The translations under genes and the position numbers were made by a program. Shown piece by piece: positions 43,432-53,533 of a stretch of DNA of 64,000 nucleotides. Every line of letters starts with the position of its first letter. Position 1 is the first letter of the stretch. The notes below the pieces were generated by a model, which did no database searches, was not told the DNA's origin, and was given only the letters and a program-made list of their open reading frames with translations. Source of the DNA: Aliiroseovarius sp. M344 (lineage in GTDB: Bacteria > Pseudomonadota > Alphaproteobacteria > Rhodobacterales > Rhodobacteraceae); the NCBI RefSeq assembly GCF_025140835.1, contig NZ_CP081153.1, positions 1,860,001 through 1,924,000 of the forward strand, read 5' to 3'.

Positions 43432-44280
43432 TCACCGATCGGGCGCCAAATGGCCAACAACAACCCGATCATGACCAGACAGATCTTTCAGAACCTGAAT
43501 TGAAAGGAAACCAGCCGCATTAAACAGTGCCTTAACCGCATCCCCCTGTGTGGCCCCGATCTCGACCATCAACCGACCACCTGGCGTAAGGCGGCACGGC
43601 GCGCCGGAGGCGATCACCCGATAGGCGTCCAGACCGTCGCCACCGGGGGTCAGCGCAAGATGCGGCTCCCACGACTTCACATCCGGGGAAAGCTCTGCCA
43701 TTTCAGTCGCTGAGATATAGGGCGGGTTTGAGACGATCAGATCGAATAGCGCGTCGCTTTGCATATCTTCAAACCACGACGCTTCGCAAAACCTGACACG
43801 GCTCAAGACGTCCAACGCCTGCGCGTTGCGTTTGGCAACCTCCAACGCCGCGCCAGACAGGTCCACTCCAAGCCCCTCGGCCGCAACTTTTTCTGCAAGC
43901 AATGTCAAAAGGATACAACCCGACCCTGTTCCAAGATCCAGTACGGTTGAAAAGGGCGCTTCCAACGCAGTGTCCACCAAAAGCTCCGTTTCCGGTCGCG
44001 GATCCAATACATCGGGTGTGACGATGAAATCACGCCCATAGAAGGCGCGCGTTCCGGTGATCTGGGCAACCGGCTGGCGGGCGGCGCGGGCGGTGATGGC
44101 ATTTTCAAATGCGCGCGCCCTGTCGCCGTCAATCTCGTCCGGCAACACCAATGTCAGGTGGCTGCGGTCGATGCCCAGAGCATATGCCAGCAGAACCCGC
44201 GCATCGCCCGCCGGATCGTCCACACCTGCCGCCCGCAACGTCTGCGTGGCCGCAAAAAGCAAGGCAGTGCCGGTTGTCAT
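43432..44280 (-). CDS. prmC: Peptide chain release factor N5-glutamine methyltransferase
   Basis: The 282-residue methyltransferase modifies the GGQ glutamine of release factors. The SAM motif [13 protein letters not shown] and the catalytic N-P-P-Y (V-S-N-P-P-Y-I-S) are present, as is the N-terminal helical domain with L-L-A-Y-A-L-G. The ATG overlaps the prfA stop by four bases, so enzyme and substrate are translationally coupled. Confidence 0.95.
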   Translation of the reverse strand: MTTGTALLFAATQTLRAAGVDDPAGDARVLLAYALGIDRSHLTLVLPDEIDGDRARAFENAITARAARQPVAQITGTRAFYGRDFIVTPDVLDPRPETELLVDTALEAPFSTVLDLGTGSGCILLTLLAEKVAAEGLGVDLSGAALEVAKRNAQALDVLSRVRFCEASWFEDMQSDALFDLIVSNPPYISATEMAELSPDVKSWEPHLALTPGGDGLDAYRVIASGAPCRLTPGGRLMVEIGATQGDAVKALFNAAGFLSIQVLKDLSGHDRVVVGHLAPDR

Positions 44281-45332
44281 CCGTCCATATCGGCCAGTTG
44301 CGCCGCCTGATCTTCGGAAATAAGCGCGTCGATCACTTCGTCCAGATCCCCCGCGATGATCTGGTCGAGCTTATAAAGCGTCAGATTGATCCGGTGATCC
44401 GTCATCCGGCCTTGCGGAAAATTATAGGTGCGAATGCGTTCAGACCGGTCGCCAGACCCAACTTGCGCTTTGCGATCAGCAGCACGGGCGTCATCCACCC
44501 GTTGGCGTTCAAGATCGAACAGCCGCGTTTTCAGAACCTGCATCGCGATCTCGCGGTTGCGGTGTTGGCTTTTCTCGGAACTCGTCACCATGATGCCCGT
44601 CGGCAAGTGGGTGATCCGCACCGCGCTATCGGTGGTGTTCACGTGTTGCCCGCCAGACCCGGACGCCCGCATCGTATCGATGCGAATGTCATTAGCATCA
44701 ATCTGGATGTCCACATCCTCGGCCTCGGGCAGCACGGCCACCGTCGCCGCAGAGGTGTGAATACGCCCGCCGCTTTCGGTTTCCGGCACGCGCTGCACCC
44801 TGTGTACACCACTTTCGTATTTCAGCCGGGCAAACACGCCCTCGCCCTTCACATGTGCCACAACCTCTTTGATCCCGCCAAGTTCGGTCAGGGATTGCTC
44901 CATGATCTCAAACTTCCAGCCGCGTGCTTCTGAATACCTTTGGTACATCCGCAACAGGTCGGCGGCGAACAGCGACGCCTCGTCGCCACCGGTGCCGGGA
45001 CGGATTTCGATCATTGCAGGCCGGGCGTCGGCGGCGTCCTTGGGCAAAAGTACCAGTCGCATCGCCTGTTCGACATCGGGCAAGCGGTCTTTGAGGGTTG
45101 GCAACTCTTCCTCAGCCAATTCGCGCATGTCCGGGTCGTCCAGCATCGCCTCGGCATCGGCGATATCGTCCAGCAGACGGCGATAAGCGGCGATTTCTTC
45201 CACCACCGGCTTGAGCTCGGCATATTCACGGCCAACTTGCGCGATTTCTTCGCCCGACAGCCCTTGGGCCATGCGGGCTTCCAGAAACTCGAACCGTTCC
45301 GTGATCGCTGAGAGTTTTTCCATAGGAACCAT
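44277..45332 (-). CDS. prfA: Peptide chain release factor 1
   Basis: The 351-residue factor releases peptides at UAA and UAG. The GGQ motif is in G-S-G-G-Q-H-V-N. The stop-codon-reading tripeptide is P-E-T ([10 protein letters not shown]), a permitted variant of the P-x-T motif. The start is uncertain: ATG at 45332 (M-V-P-M-E-K-L) gives the usual length, and ATG at 45323 or 45353 are possible. None has an obvious ribosome site. It is coupled to prmC. Confidence 0.95.
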   Translation of the reverse strand: MVPMEKLSAITERFEFLEARMAQGLSGEEIAQVGREYAELKPVVEEIAAYRRLLDDIADAEAMLDDPDMRELAEEELPTLKDRLPDVEQAMRLVLLPKDAADARPAMIEIRPGTGGDEASLFAADLLRMYQRYSEARGWKFEIMEQSLTELGGIKEVVAHVKGEGVFARLKYESGVHRVQRVPETESGGRIHTSAATVAVLPEAEDVDIQIDANDIRIDTMRASGSGGQHVNTTDSAVRITHLPTGIMVTSSEKSQHRNREIAMQVLKTRLFDLERQRVDDARAADRKAQVGSGDRSERIRTYNFPQGRMTDHRINLTLYKLDQIIAGDLDEVIDALISEDQAAQLADMDG

Positions 45333-45393
45333 TGTGGCGGTGTCTCTTATCACGGGGGTTTGGTCAAGGGGCGCGAATATGCTAGGCTAAGCC

Positions 45394-45699
45394 ATGTTCA
45401 GGATAACGCCCATATTCCTTGTCGCGGGCGGGACGTTCGCAGAGCCGGCGCTGGCTGATGTCACGACGCCGGGTGGCAAGGTTATTGATTGTTATTGCAC
45501 AGATACGTCCGGCAGCCGGGTTGAGTTGGGCGAGAGCATCTGCCTTTTTGTGGGGGGGCGCGCCTTCATGGCGCGATGCGAAATGAGCCTGAACGTGCCG
45601 ATGTGGCGTGAGACAGGCAAAGGCTGTGTGTCGTCGCAATTACAAAGCCAAACGGAACGGCCTGCCAGTGCGGCCCCTGACGTCCTGCCGCACCTTTAG
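45394..45699 (+). CDS. Small exported protein, conserved type, unknown function
   Basis: A 101-residue protein with a signal peptide (about 1-21, ending A-L-A). The mature part has four Cys (C-Y-C, I-C-L-F, A-R-C-E) and G-C-V-S-S, suggesting a disulfide-stabilised periplasmic fold. V-I-D-C-Y-C-T-D and A-R-C-E-M-S-L-N-V-P-M-W-R look like conserved blocks of a Rhodobacterales family I cannot name. It is divergent from prfA and its stop touches that of the convergent DUF1499 gene. Confidence 0.7.
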   Translation: MFRITPIFLVAGGTFAEPALADVTTPGGKVIDCYCTDTSGSRVELGESICLFVGGRAFMARCEMSLNVPMWRETGKGCVSSQLQSQTERPASAAPDVLPHL

Positions 45700-46149
45700 T
45701 CAGAACTCATCTTCCAAATCATTATCAAGGTGTCTGAGTGTATCAAGCCACCCCTCGACGCGTTGTTCATTCGCGCCCATGTCGTTTTTGCCGTACACCA
45801 GATGTGCGTGGATATGCAGAGACCCGTCGGCAACCCATGCCACTGTGATGTCTGGAAAGCCGATGCGGCGCGAGCGGGTAACTACCGCGAACAGATCATC
45901 TTCCTGATATTTCAGATGGGTGCGCGGTGCTTCCAGCGCGATCCAGGCCAGATGATCCAACGCGCCCTCGGGCAGAATACGCAACGGGATCACGTATTTC
46001 ACACCGCCTGGCAGCTTATGCGTTCCCGGATCTTGTGGCCCGGGACGCGCAGAAAAACGATCCTCTGGCAACGGCGCAAGGCGCACCCAGCCAAGCGCCA
46101 GCACAGCCAAAAATAAAATTCCTAAAAATATAGCAACAGGATAATTCAC
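45700..46149 (-). CDS. DUF1499 family membrane-anchored protein
   Basis: A 149-residue protein with an N-terminal hydrophobic helix (about 3-25) and a soluble DUF1499-type domain: V-I-P-L-R-I-L-P near the start, R-T-H-L-K-Y-Q-E-D-D-L-F-A-V-V-T-R-S-R-R-I-G-F-P-D-I in the middle, and the conserved end R-V-E-G-W-L-D-T-L. GTG at 46149 with GAGGGGG upstream is the better start; a TTG 15 codons earlier has no ribosome site. The stop codon abuts that of the convergent exported-protein gene. Confidence 0.78.
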   Translation of the reverse strand: MNYPVAIFLGILFLAVLALGWVRLAPLPEDRFSARPGPQDPGTHKLPGGVKYVIPLRILPEGALDHLAWIALEAPRTHLKYQEDDLFAVVTRSRRIGFPDITVAWVADGSLHIHAHLVYGKNDMGANEQRVEGWLDTLRHLDNDLEDEF

Positions 46150-46345
46150 ACACGCCCCCTCACCCTCCGCCCCCCGCGGATCGGGATTAGTCAACTATTG
46201 GTAGCGATAGAGGAGCCCGGCAAACCCTGCAAGCCCAATCCTTTAAGGCGATGGAGGTTGATGTTTCCAGCAAGTGAACCTGCGCCGCCTGCAATCTTTC
46301 TGATCCCAAGCAGGCGGGCGCCCTGCATGCCAGTAGTTACCGGAT

Positions 46346-47308
46346 TTAACTTCGGCGCGTAAAACCCCATAGATTAAGGATTTCCATTGCAACATGGGCC
46401 CCTGCGATGGCCGTGGCCCCGGTGGTGTCAAACGGCGGGGAAACCTCGACCACATCGCCACCGACCAGATTGATCCCCGCCAGATCGCGCAGGATCATTG
46501 ACACCTGTGCCGAGGTCAGACCGCCCCAAACCGGTGTGCCCGTGCCCGGGGCAAACGCCGGGTCCAACCCGTCGATGTCAAAGGTCAGATAGGTCTTGTG
46601 ATCACCGAGGATCGATTTGATCTTCTTAACCACCGCATCCGGCCCGGTTTCATGCACCTCGCGCGCGTCGATGATGTTCACGCCCAATGTGTCGTCATTA
46701 TGGGTGCGAATACCCACTTGAACCGAGCGTGCCGGGTCGATCAACCCCTCTTTCACAGCCTTATAGAACATCGTGCCATGATCCACGCGGGTCATGTCAT
46801 CGTCTTGCCAAGTGTCCGTATGCGCATCGAATTGAAGAAGGCTCAGTGGCCCGTGTTTCTTCACATGAGCCCGCAGGATCGGGAACGTAATGTAGTGATC
46901 GCCGCCCAGGGTCAAACAGGCCGCACCCTGATCCAAAATGCCCGCAATATGGGCTTCAAGCGCGGCTGGAAACTGGTCGATATGGGCATAGTCAAACGCC
47001 ATGTCGCCATAATCGGCTATGGCAAATTCGCTCATCACATCGAAATCCCAGCCATAGGCCTGATCCGGAGATTGCAGACACGATGCTTCCCGGATGGCGC
47101 GTGGGCCAAGGCGAGTGCCGGGGCGGTTGGTGACCGCCTGATCAAACGGAATGCCCGTGACTGCGATGTCGACGCCCGTCAGGTCTTTGGAATAAGTGCG
47201 GCGCAGAAAAGACAGAGCGCCACCAAACGTATTTTCAAAGGCCAAACCCTTGAACCCGTCCCGCGTGAACGCGTTATCAACTTGTGTTTTTGCGTCTTCC
47301 AAAGCCAT
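46346..47308 (-). CDS. speB: Agmatinase (paralogue 2)
   Basis: The 320-residue ureohydrolase shows G-G-D-H-Y-I-T-F-P, L-L-Q-F-D-A-H-T-D-T-W and T-F-D-I-D-G-L-D-P-A-F-A-P-G-T-G-T-P-V-W-G-G. The G-T-P-V-W-G-G form is close to characterised agmatinases and guanidinobutyrases. It would give putrescine (or aminobutyrate) plus urea. It differs from the paralogue at 5059-6009 in the active-site flank (P-V-W against P-E-I). A 16-base perfect palindrome lies 54 bases upstream. The M20 hydrolase gene is upstream in the same direction and may be co-regulated. Confidence 0.88.
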   Translation of the reverse strand: MALEDAKTQVDNAFTRDGFKGLAFENTFGGALSFLRRTYSKDLTGVDIAVTGIPFDQAVTNRPGTRLGPRAIREASCLQSPDQAYGWDFDVMSEFAIADYGDMAFDYAHIDQFPAALEAHIAGILDQGAACLTLGGDHYITFPILRAHVKKHGPLSLLQFDAHTDTWQDDDMTRVDHGTMFYKAVKEGLIDPARSVQVGIRTHNDDTLGVNIIDAREVHETGPDAVVKKIKSILGDHKTYLTFDIDGLDPAFAPGTGTPVWGGLTSAQVSMILRDLAGINLVGGDVVEVSPPFDTTGATAIAGAHVAMEILNLWGFTRRS

Positions 47309-47361
47309 GAGTGCCTCCTTCGTTTCTGATCGGTTATCACAGGTTACTCGGCCTGACTAGA

Positions 47362-47377
47362 TAATTTGATCAAATTA
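47362..47377. promoter_or_regulatory. Palindrome TAATTTGATCAAATTA before speB
   Basis: A perfect 16-base palindrome between the M20 hydrolase stop (47389) and the speB start (47308). Its AT-rich ends and TTTGATCAAA core are suggestive of an Lrp/AsnC- or GntR-type site, but the family is not determined. Confidence 0.45.
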
Positions 47378-47388
47378 AGGGGCGGTGG

Positions 47389-48552
47389 TCAAATCGGGTT
47401 CAGGCGCTCCACCAGACGCGCGAAGAAACTGGCACCATAGGGCGCGGCCTCGTCGTTGAAATCATAGGCGGGGTGATGCACGCCCGCGCCATCCTCGCCC
47501 TGCCCCAGAAACAGATAGGCGCCGGGGCGTTCTTCCAACATATAAGCGAAATCTTCGGCCCCCATTTCGCGCCCCTCATTGGCGGCAACCCGATCCGCGC
47601 CGCTAATCTCTCTAGCGACGGCGGCTGCCTTTTCGACCGAATCTGGGTCATTCACGGTGGGAGGATAACCCAGTTCATAGTCGATATGGGCGGTGACACC
47701 AAAACTGGCCGCCTGCCCTTCGATCACCTCGCGCAGGCGGCGCTGCGCCATCTCGCGCACCTCGGGGGTGAAAGACCGGATGGTTGCGGCGAACCACGCA
47801 TCCTCGGGGATGATATTGTCGGCCGTGCCCCCGCCAATCATCGTCACCGAGACCACCAGATTGTCCATCGGCGACAGGTTACGGCTGATGATGGATTGCA
47901 CCGCCTGCACCATGGTCACAACCGCGATAATCGGATCGACCGTGTCCTGTGGGTAAGCGGCATGGCCGCCACGCCCGGTGACCTTGACCTTCAGCGTATC
48001 CACAGCGGCCATGATTGGGCCGGGCGTGGTATAGAACTTGCCCACCTCATGCCCTGGCATGTTGTGAAGCGCATAGACCTCGGCAATATCAAAGCGGTCC
48101 ATCATCCCTTCGTCACACATGTATTTCGCACCACCATCGCTTTCTTCAGCGGGTTGGAAGATCAGCGCCACGCGACCCTTGAAGTTCCGCGTCTCTGCCA
48201 GATACCGCGCAGCACCCAGCAACATCGTGGTGTGCCCGTCATGGCCACAGGCATGCATCCGCCCCGGCACCGTCGAGGCATAATCCAGACCTGTCGTTTC
48301 CATCATCGGAAGCGCATCCATATCGGCGCGCAGACCAATGGTTGGCCCTTCCCCCTGCCCGTTGATGATCGCCACGACGCCTGAGATGCCAATTTTCTCG
48401 TGAACCTCGTCCACCCCGAAGGCACGCAGCTTGTCTACCACATAGGCTGCGGTATCGTGACACTCCAACCCCAGTTCGGGATGGGCATGCAACCAGCGCC
48501 GCCAAGTTTTCATGTCTTGGGCAAATTCGCCAATGCGGTTGATGATCGCCAT
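47389..48552 (-). CDS. M20 family amidohydrolase (hippurate hydrolase-like)
   Basis: The 387-residue metallohydrolase has M-H-A-C-G-H-D-G-H-T-T (metal-binding Cys/His), F-Q-P-A-E-E-S-D-G-G-A (Glu pair), the dimerisation-domain block G-R-G-G-H-A-A-Y-P, and near the end G-A-E-D-F-A-Y-M. This is the IAA-amino-acid/hippurate hydrolase group, which removes acyl groups from N-acyl amino acids. There is no signal peptide. It is divergent from mazG and upstream of speB. The physiological substrate is unknown. Confidence 0.9.
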   Translation of the reverse strand: MAIINRIGEFAQDMKTWRRWLHAHPELGLECHDTAAYVVDKLRAFGVDEVHEKIGISGVVAIINGQGEGPTIGLRADMDALPMMETTGLDYASTVPGRMHACGHDGHTTMLLGAARYLAETRNFKGRVALIFQPAEESDGGAKYMCDEGMMDRFDIAEVYALHNMPGHEVGKFYTTPGPIMAAVDTLKVKVTGRGGHAAYPQDTVDPIIAVVTMVQAVQSIISRNLSPMDNLVVSVTMIGGGTADNIIPEDAWFAATIRSFTPEVREMAQRRLREVIEGQAASFGVTAHIDYELGYPPTVNDPDSVEKAAAVAREISGADRVAANEGREMGAEDFAYMLEERPGAYLFLGQGEDGAGVHHPAYDFNDEAAPYGASFFARLVERLNPI

Positions 48553-48606
48553 GACTTCCTCCTATCAAGGGTGCAATGAAACAATCCTGATTTGGACCAT
48601 GACGCA

Positions 48607-49452
48607 ATGAGCAAAACCGAAGATCATTCCCCCTCTGACAGTCTGGTTCACCACCCGCAAGGGGGGATGGATCGGTTGCGCGAGATCATGCGCCGACTTC
48701 GCGACCCCCAGAGCGGCTGTCCGTGGGATATCGAGCAGACCTTTACCACCATTGCCCCCTATACGATCGAGGAAGCCTATGAGGTCGCCGATGCGATCGA
48801 GCGCGAGGCATGGGGCGAATTGAAGGGCGAGTTGGGCGATCTGCTGTTTCAATCCGTCTTTCATGCCCAGATGGCCGAAGACGCCGGCCTGTTCACTTTT
48901 GACGAGGTCGCCGACACCATGTCTGACAAGATGGTCGCCCGCCATCCCCATGTTTTCGGGGACGAAGATCGCGACAAGTCGGCCGAGCAGCAGACCCGCG
49001 ACTGGGAAGCCATCAAGGCTGCTGAGCGGGCTGAGAAAGCCCAGCAAGGCGTGTTGGACGGCGTGGCCATTGGCCTGCCCGCCCTGCTTCGTGCGGTGAA
49101 ACTGCAAAAACGCGCCGCGCGTGTAGGTTTCGACTGGCCCGATATTGGCCCGGTGCTGGACAAGATCACCGAAGAGGCCCGCGAACTGGCCGAAGCCCGC
49201 GAAACGCTTGGGCCGGACGAGGTGCGCGAAGAATTGGGGGACTTGCTGTTCGTCGTCGCCAATTTGGCCCGCCACCTTGGCGTCGAGCCTGAAGAAGCCC
49301 TGCGTCATGCCAATGCGAAATTCGAACGGCGCTTTCAAGGCATCGAAAGACGGCTGGCGGCGGACGGACGCACGCCTGTGGACGCCACGCTTGAAGAAAT
49401 GGACGCCTATTGGGACGCGGAAAAAGCCGACGAACGCCAGAGCAGAAAATAA
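48607..49452 (+). CDS. mazG: Nucleoside triphosphate pyrophosphohydrolase
   Basis: The 281-residue protein has two tandem MazG domains: about 25-140 with C-P-W-D-I-E-Q-T, E-E-A-Y-E-V-A-D and E-L-G-D-L-L-F-Q-S-V-F-H, and about 165-265 with E-E-A-R-E-L-A-E and E-E-L-G-D-L-L-F-V-V-A-N. The ExxE-12-28-ExxD metal motifs occur in both. It hydrolyses NTPs or damaged dNTPs to monophosphates. ATG at 48607 is preferred to an in-frame TTG five codons earlier. Confidence 0.93.
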   Translation: MSKTEDHSPSDSLVHHPQGGMDRLREIMRRLRDPQSGCPWDIEQTFTTIAPYTIEEAYEVADAIEREAWGELKGELGDLLFQSVFHAQMAEDAGLFTFDEVADTMSDKMVARHPHVFGDEDRDKSAEQQTRDWEAIKAAERAEKAQQGVLDGVAIGLPALLRAVKLQKRAARVGFDWPDIGPVLDKITEEARELAEARETLGPDEVREELGDLLFVVANLARHLGVEPEEALRHANAKFERRFQGIERRLAADGRTPVDATLEEMDAYWDAEKADERQSRK

Positions 49453-49455
49453 ATT

Positions 49456-49472
49456 CTGATTATTTTAATCAG
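49456..49472. promoter_or_regulatory. Palindrome before the iron-binding protein gene
   Basis: CTGATTATTTTAATCAG has perfect seven-base arms around TTT and ends four bases before a -35 element. The downstream gene encodes a ferric-iron-type binding protein, so an iron-responsive regulator (Irr, RirA/IscR class or Fur/Mur) is plausible. The sequence does not decide which. Confidence 0.45.
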
Positions 49473-49475
49473 GTA

Positions 49476-49504
49476 TTGACCTGAGCAAAAGACTCGGATT
49501 TAAG
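49476..49504 (+). promoter_or_regulatory. Probable promoter of the iron-binding protein gene
   Basis: TTGACC (-35, 49476-49481) and TTTAAG (-10, 49499-49504) are separated by 17 bases. The palindrome just upstream would place a regulator next to the -35 element. Confidence 0.5.
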
Positions 49505-49533
49505 CGCCTTATCGAAACAAGGAGATTCACGTG

Positions 49534-50550
49534 ATGAACACTGTTCGCACCCTTGCCACGGCCTCGATCATGGCCGCAGCCCTGACCCCCGCCATTGCCA
49601 GCGCGGACGAGGTCAATGTTTATTCCTATCGCCAGCCCGAGCTGATCCAGCCGCTGATGGATGCGTTCACTGAAGAAACCGGCATTCCGGTCAATGTTGC
49701 CTTCCTGAAAAACGGCGTGATCGAACGCCTTCAGGCCGAAGGCAAACGCAGCCCCGCCGACCTGATCATGACGGTTGACTTCGCCCGTCTGGCAGCCGTG
49801 GTCGAAGCTGATCTGACCCAGCCGGTCGAGAACGAGACGCTGACCGCGAACATCCCCGCCGCCTATCGCGATCCGGGCAATGAATGGTTCGGCCTGACCT
49901 CACGTGCGCGCATTGTTTACGCGTCGAAAGATCGTGTGGCCGATGGCGAAGTGACCACCTATGAAGATCTGGCTGATCCCAAATGGAAAGGTCGCATCTG
50001 CACGCGCTCGGGCACACATGCCTACACTCTTGGACTGGTTGCGGCTCACCTAACCCACAATGGCGAAGAGGCAACCCGCGCCTGGATCGACGGCGTGAAA
50101 GCCAACCTGGCCCGCAAGCCACAGGGTAACGACCGCGCTCAGGTCAAGGCGATCTGGGCGGGTGAATGCGATATTTCGATCGGCAACACCTATTACATGG
50201 GCAAAATGCTGCAAGATCCGGAGCAAAAGGAATGGGCTGACAGCGTCAACGTCGTCTTCCCGGTTTTCGAAGGCTCTGGCACCCATGTGAACGTGTCGGG
50301 CATGGCGCTGACCAAATACGCGCCCAACAAGGAAACAGCCATCAAACTTATGGAATTCCTGTCCTCGCCAAAAGCGCAGCAGATCTATGCCGCCCAGAAC
50401 TTTGAATACCCGCTTGCACCCGGCGTTGACGCGGATGAGATCGTGAAAAGCTGGGGCAGCTTTACGCCGGATGGCGTGAACCTGATGGATGTCGCAAGCC
50501 ATCGTGACGACGCCCTGAAACTGATGCAGGAAGCCGATTTCGACGGCTGA
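49534..50550 (+). CDS. Fe(3+) ABC transporter substrate-binding protein (FbpA/FutA-like)
   Basis: A 338-residue periplasmic protein of the ferric-iron-binding group. A signal peptide (about 1-24, ending A-S-A) is followed by E-V-N-V-Y-S-Y-R-Q-P-E-L. The C-lobe has G-N-T-Y-Y-M-G, the tyrosine pair that coordinates iron in FbpA/FutA proteins. C-T-R-S-G-T-H-A-Y and G-E-C-D-I contain two Cys likely in a disulfide. GGAG lies upstream; a GTG one codon earlier is an alternative start. No permease or ATPase gene is adjacent, so those components are elsewhere. A strong terminator follows. Confidence 0.9.
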   Translation: MNTVRTLATASIMAAALTPAIASADEVNVYSYRQPELIQPLMDAFTEETGIPVNVAFLKNGVIERLQAEGKRSPADLIMTVDFARLAAVVEADLTQPVENETLTANIPAAYRDPGNEWFGLTSRARIVYASKDRVADGEVTTYEDLADPKWKGRICTRSGTHAYTLGLVAAHLTHNGEEATRAWIDGVKANLARKPQGNDRAQVKAIWAGECDISIGNTYYMGKMLQDPEQKEWADSVNVVFPVFEGSGTHVNVSGMALTKYAPNKETAIKLMEFLSSPKAQQIYAAQNFEYPLAPGVDADEIVKSWGSFTPDGVNLMDVASHRDDALKLMQEADFDG

Positions 50551-50573
50551 TCGGAACCACCAGAGCACTGAAC

Positions 50574-50604
50574 AAAGCCCGGCTGTGACGCCGGGCTTTT
50601 TTTT
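50574..50604 (+). terminator. Rho-independent terminator between the iron-binding protein gene and uvrA
   Basis: GCCCGGC (50577-50583) pairs with GCCGGGC (50590-50596) around TGTGAC, followed by eight T. The minus strand also has a short T-rich tail, so it may serve the convergent uvrA too. Confidence 0.92.
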
Positions 50605-50607
50605 GGA

Positions 50608-53466
50608 TCATTCGCCAGCGGCCCGCAACGGCGTCAGCATCTGCGTCAGATAGTGGCCGGTATAGCTTTCCGGAACCGCCGCCACCTGTTCAGGTGTGCC
50701 GACCGCCACAATGCGCCCGCCGCCGTCACCGCCTTCAGGGCCGATATCTATCAGGTAATCTGCGGTTTTTACCACGTCCAGATTGTGCTCGATCACCACA
50801 ACCGTGTTGCCCTGATCGACCAGTTCATGCAGCACCTCCAACAGCTTACGCACGTCTTCGAAATGCAGCCCGGTCGTCGGCTCATCAAGTATGTAAAGCG
50901 TGCGACCGGTCGAGCGTTTGGACAATTCCTTCGACAGCTTCACCCGCTGCGCCTCGCCGCCCGACAAGGTCGTCGCCTGCTGGCCCACCTTGATATAGCC
51001 CAGCCCCACACGCATCAGCGCATCCATCTTGTCGCGGATCGAAGGCACGGCTTGAAAGAATGTCTGCGCGTCTTCGACAGTCATATCCAGCACGTCGGCA
51101 ATCGACTTGCCCTTGAACTGCACTTCCAGCGTTTCACGATTATAACGTTTGCCCTTGCAGGTCTCGCAGGTGACGTAAACGTCGGGCAGGAAGTGCATCT
51201 CGATCTTGATGACGCCATCGCCCTGACACGCCTCGCAGCGTCCGCCCTTGACGTTGAAGCTGAACCGGCCCGGCTTGTAACCGCGGGTCTTGGCTTCGGG
51301 CAGACCCGCAAACCAATCACGGATCGGCGTGAACGCTCCGGTATAGGTCGCGGGATTCGAGCGCGGCGTGCGCCCGATTGGGCGCTGGTCGATGTCGATG
51401 ACCTTGTCCAGATGCTCCAACCCTTTGATGGTTTCGCAGGGCGCGGGCGTCTGACGCGCGCCATTCAGACGCATCGAGGCGGTCTTGAACAGCGTTTCAA
51501 TGGTCAGCGTGGATTTCCCCCCACCCGACACGCCGGTCACACACACAAACTGGCCCAGCGGGAAGTCGGCGGTCACATTTTGCAGGTTGTTGCCCGTGGC
51601 CTTCACCACTTTGACCTTCTTGCCATTGCCCTTGCGCCGTTGGGCAGGCACAGCGATCTCGCGCGCGCCGGTCAGATACTGTCCGGTTATTGACGCTTTG
51701 CAGGCCGCAATATCGTCGGGCGTGCCGTGCGCGATCACCTCGCCCCCATGAACGCCTGCGCCGGGACCAAGGTCGAATACGTAGTCCGCCTCGCGGATCG
51801 CTTCTTCGTCATGCTCGACCACGATCACGCTATTGCCTTGATCGCGCAGGTTTTTCAGCGTGGTCAGAAGCCGCCCGTTGTCGCGCTGGTGCAACCCGAT
51901 CGAGGGTTCGTCCAAAACATAAAGCACGCCGGTCAGGCCCGATCCGATTTGGCTGGCCAGCCGAATGCGCTGACTTTCCCCACCCGACAACGTGCCAGAA
52001 TTGCGGCTCAGCGTGAGATACTCCAAGCCCACATTGTTCAAAAAGCCCAAGCGTTCACGGATTTCTTTCAGGATCGCACGGGCGATTTCATTCTTTTGGG
52101 CAGACAGATGGTTAGGTGCGTCCTCGATCCAGTCCAGCGCCTCGCGGATCGACATCTGAACCACCTGCCCCACATGCAGCCCGCCAATCTTCACCGCCAG
52201 CGCTTCGTCGCGCAGGCGATACCCGTGACAGGCGCCACAGGGGCGATTGTTTTGATAGCGTTCGAATTCTTCACGGATCCAGTTCGAATCCGTCTCGCGA
52301 TAGCGGCGTTCCATGTTGGGAATGACGCCTTCGAACGGTCGCGTCACCTCATAAACGCGCCCGCCTTCGTCGAAGCGAAACTTGATTTCTTCCTCGCCCG
52401 AGCCATACAGGAACACCTGCTGCACAGGTGCGGGCAAATCCTTCCACGGCGTGTTCTTGTCAAACTCGTAATGGCGCGCGATGCTTTCGATGGTTTGCAG
52501 GAAATAGGGTGACTTTCCCTTGCGCCATGGGGCCAGCGCACCGTCATAGATTTGCAGCGTGGCGTCGGGCACGACGAGGCGTTCATCAAAAAACAGCTCT
52601 TTGCCCAACCCGTCGCAAACCGGACACGCCCCGAAGGGCGCGTTGAAGGAAAACAGGCGCGGCTCAATTTCGGGGATCGTAAAGCCCGAGACCGGACAGG
52701 CAAAGTTTTCCGAAAAGGTGAAAATCTCGGGCTCACCTTCGGTGGGCGCGGTTTCCAGAAGCGCAATGCCATCGGCCAGATCAAGCGCGGTTCGGAAACT
52801 GTCGGCCAGCCGTTGATCCATCCCTTCACGCACCACCACACGGTCCACGACAACGTCGATATTATGGCGGTATTTCTTGTCCAATTTGGGTGGGTTATCA
52901 AGCTCGTGAAGCTCTCCGTTCACCTTGATGCGCTGGAATCCCTTCTTCTGAAGGTCTTGAAATTCCTTGCGATATTCGCCTTTCCGGTCACGCACGATGG
53001 GGGCCAGAAGATAGGCGCGCGTGCCCTCCTCCATCTTCATCACGCGATCCACCATGTCCTGAACCTGCTGGGCCTCGATGGGCAGCCCGGTGACAGGTGA
53101 AAACGGCGTACCGGCGCGGGCAAACAGCAAGCGCAAATAGTCGTAAATCTCGGTCACCGTGCCGACGGTAGACCGAGGGTTCTTTGACGTTGTCTTTTGC
53201 TCAATGGAAATCGCAGGCGACAGCCCCGCGATATGATCCACATCGGGCTTTTGCATCATGTCAAGGAATTGCCGCGCATAGGCCGACAGGCTTTCGACAT
53301 AACGCCGCTGCCCTTCCGCATAGATCGTGTCAAAGGCCAAAGACGACTTACCAGACCCGCTGAGCCCGGTGATCACCACCAGCCGATCGCGGGGAATGTC
53401 CACATCGATGGATTTCAGATTGTGTTCGCGCGCGCCGCGGACCTGTATTTCTTTCAGCTCGGCCAT
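50608..53466 (-). CDS. uvrA: Excinuclease ABC subunit A
   Basis: The 952-residue DNA-damage-recognition ATPase has two ABC modules. Each has a Walker A (G-L-S-G-S-G-K-S-S near residue 35, and G-V-S-G-G-G-K-S-T in the second half), signature L-S-G-G-E, and Walker B region. The C-terminal zinc module C-E-A-C-Q-G-D-G...C-E-T-C-K-G is intact. In the first zinc module one Cys is replaced (C-P-V-S-G against C-P-x-C), leaving [14 protein letters not shown]7-GAAC LexA box lies 68 bases upstream of the start, so SOS induction is expected. Confidence 0.97.
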   Translation of the reverse strand: MAELKEIQVRGAREHNLKSIDVDIPRDRLVVITGLSGSGKSSLAFDTIYAEGQRRYVESLSAYARQFLDMMQKPDVDHIAGLSPAISIEQKTTSKNPRSTVGTVTEIYDYLRLLFARAGTPFSPVTGLPIEAQQVQDMVDRVMKMEEGTRAYLLAPIVRDRKGEYRKEFQDLQKKGFQRIKVNGELHELDNPPKLDKKYRHNIDVVVDRVVVREGMDQRLADSFRTALDLADGIALLETAPTEGEPEIFTFSENFACPVSGFTIPEIEPRLFSFNAPFGACPVCDGLGKELFFDERLVVPDATLQIYDGALAPWRKGKSPYFLQTIESIARHYEFDKNTPWKDLPAPVQQVFLYGSGEEEIKFRFDEGGRVYEVTRPFEGVIPNMERRYRETDSNWIREEFERYQNNRPCGACHGYRLRDEALAVKIGGLHVGQVVQMSIREALDWIEDAPNHLSAQKNEIARAILKEIRERLGFLNNVGLEYLTLSRNSGTLSGGESQRIRLASQIGSGLTGVLYVLDEPSIGLHQRDNGRLLTTLKNLRDQGNSVIVVEHDEEAIREADYVFDLGPGAGVHGGEVIAHGTPDDIAACKASITGQYLTGAREIAVPAQRRKGNGKKVKVVKATGNNLQNVTADFPLGQFVCVTGVSGGGKSTLTIETLFKTASMRLNGARQTPAPCETIKGLEHLDKVIDIDQRPIGRTPRSNPATYTGAFTPIRDWFAGLPEAKTRGYKPGRFSFNVKGGRCEACQGDGVIKIEMHFLPDVYVTCETCKGKRYNRETLEVQFKGKSIADVLDMTVEDAQTFFQAVPSIRDKMDALMRVGLGYIKVGQQATTLSGGEAQRVKLSKELSKRSTGRTLYILDEPTTGLHFEDVRKLLEVLHELVDQGNTVVVIEHNLDVVKTADYLIDIGPEGGDGGGRIVAVGTPEQVAAVPESYTGHYLTQMLTPLRAAGE

Positions 53467-53533
53467 TCTGACCCCCAGTTCACAGTTGCTTAACGGTTAG
53501 GACAAACCGCGCGGCGGGACAATCGAAAAGTTA

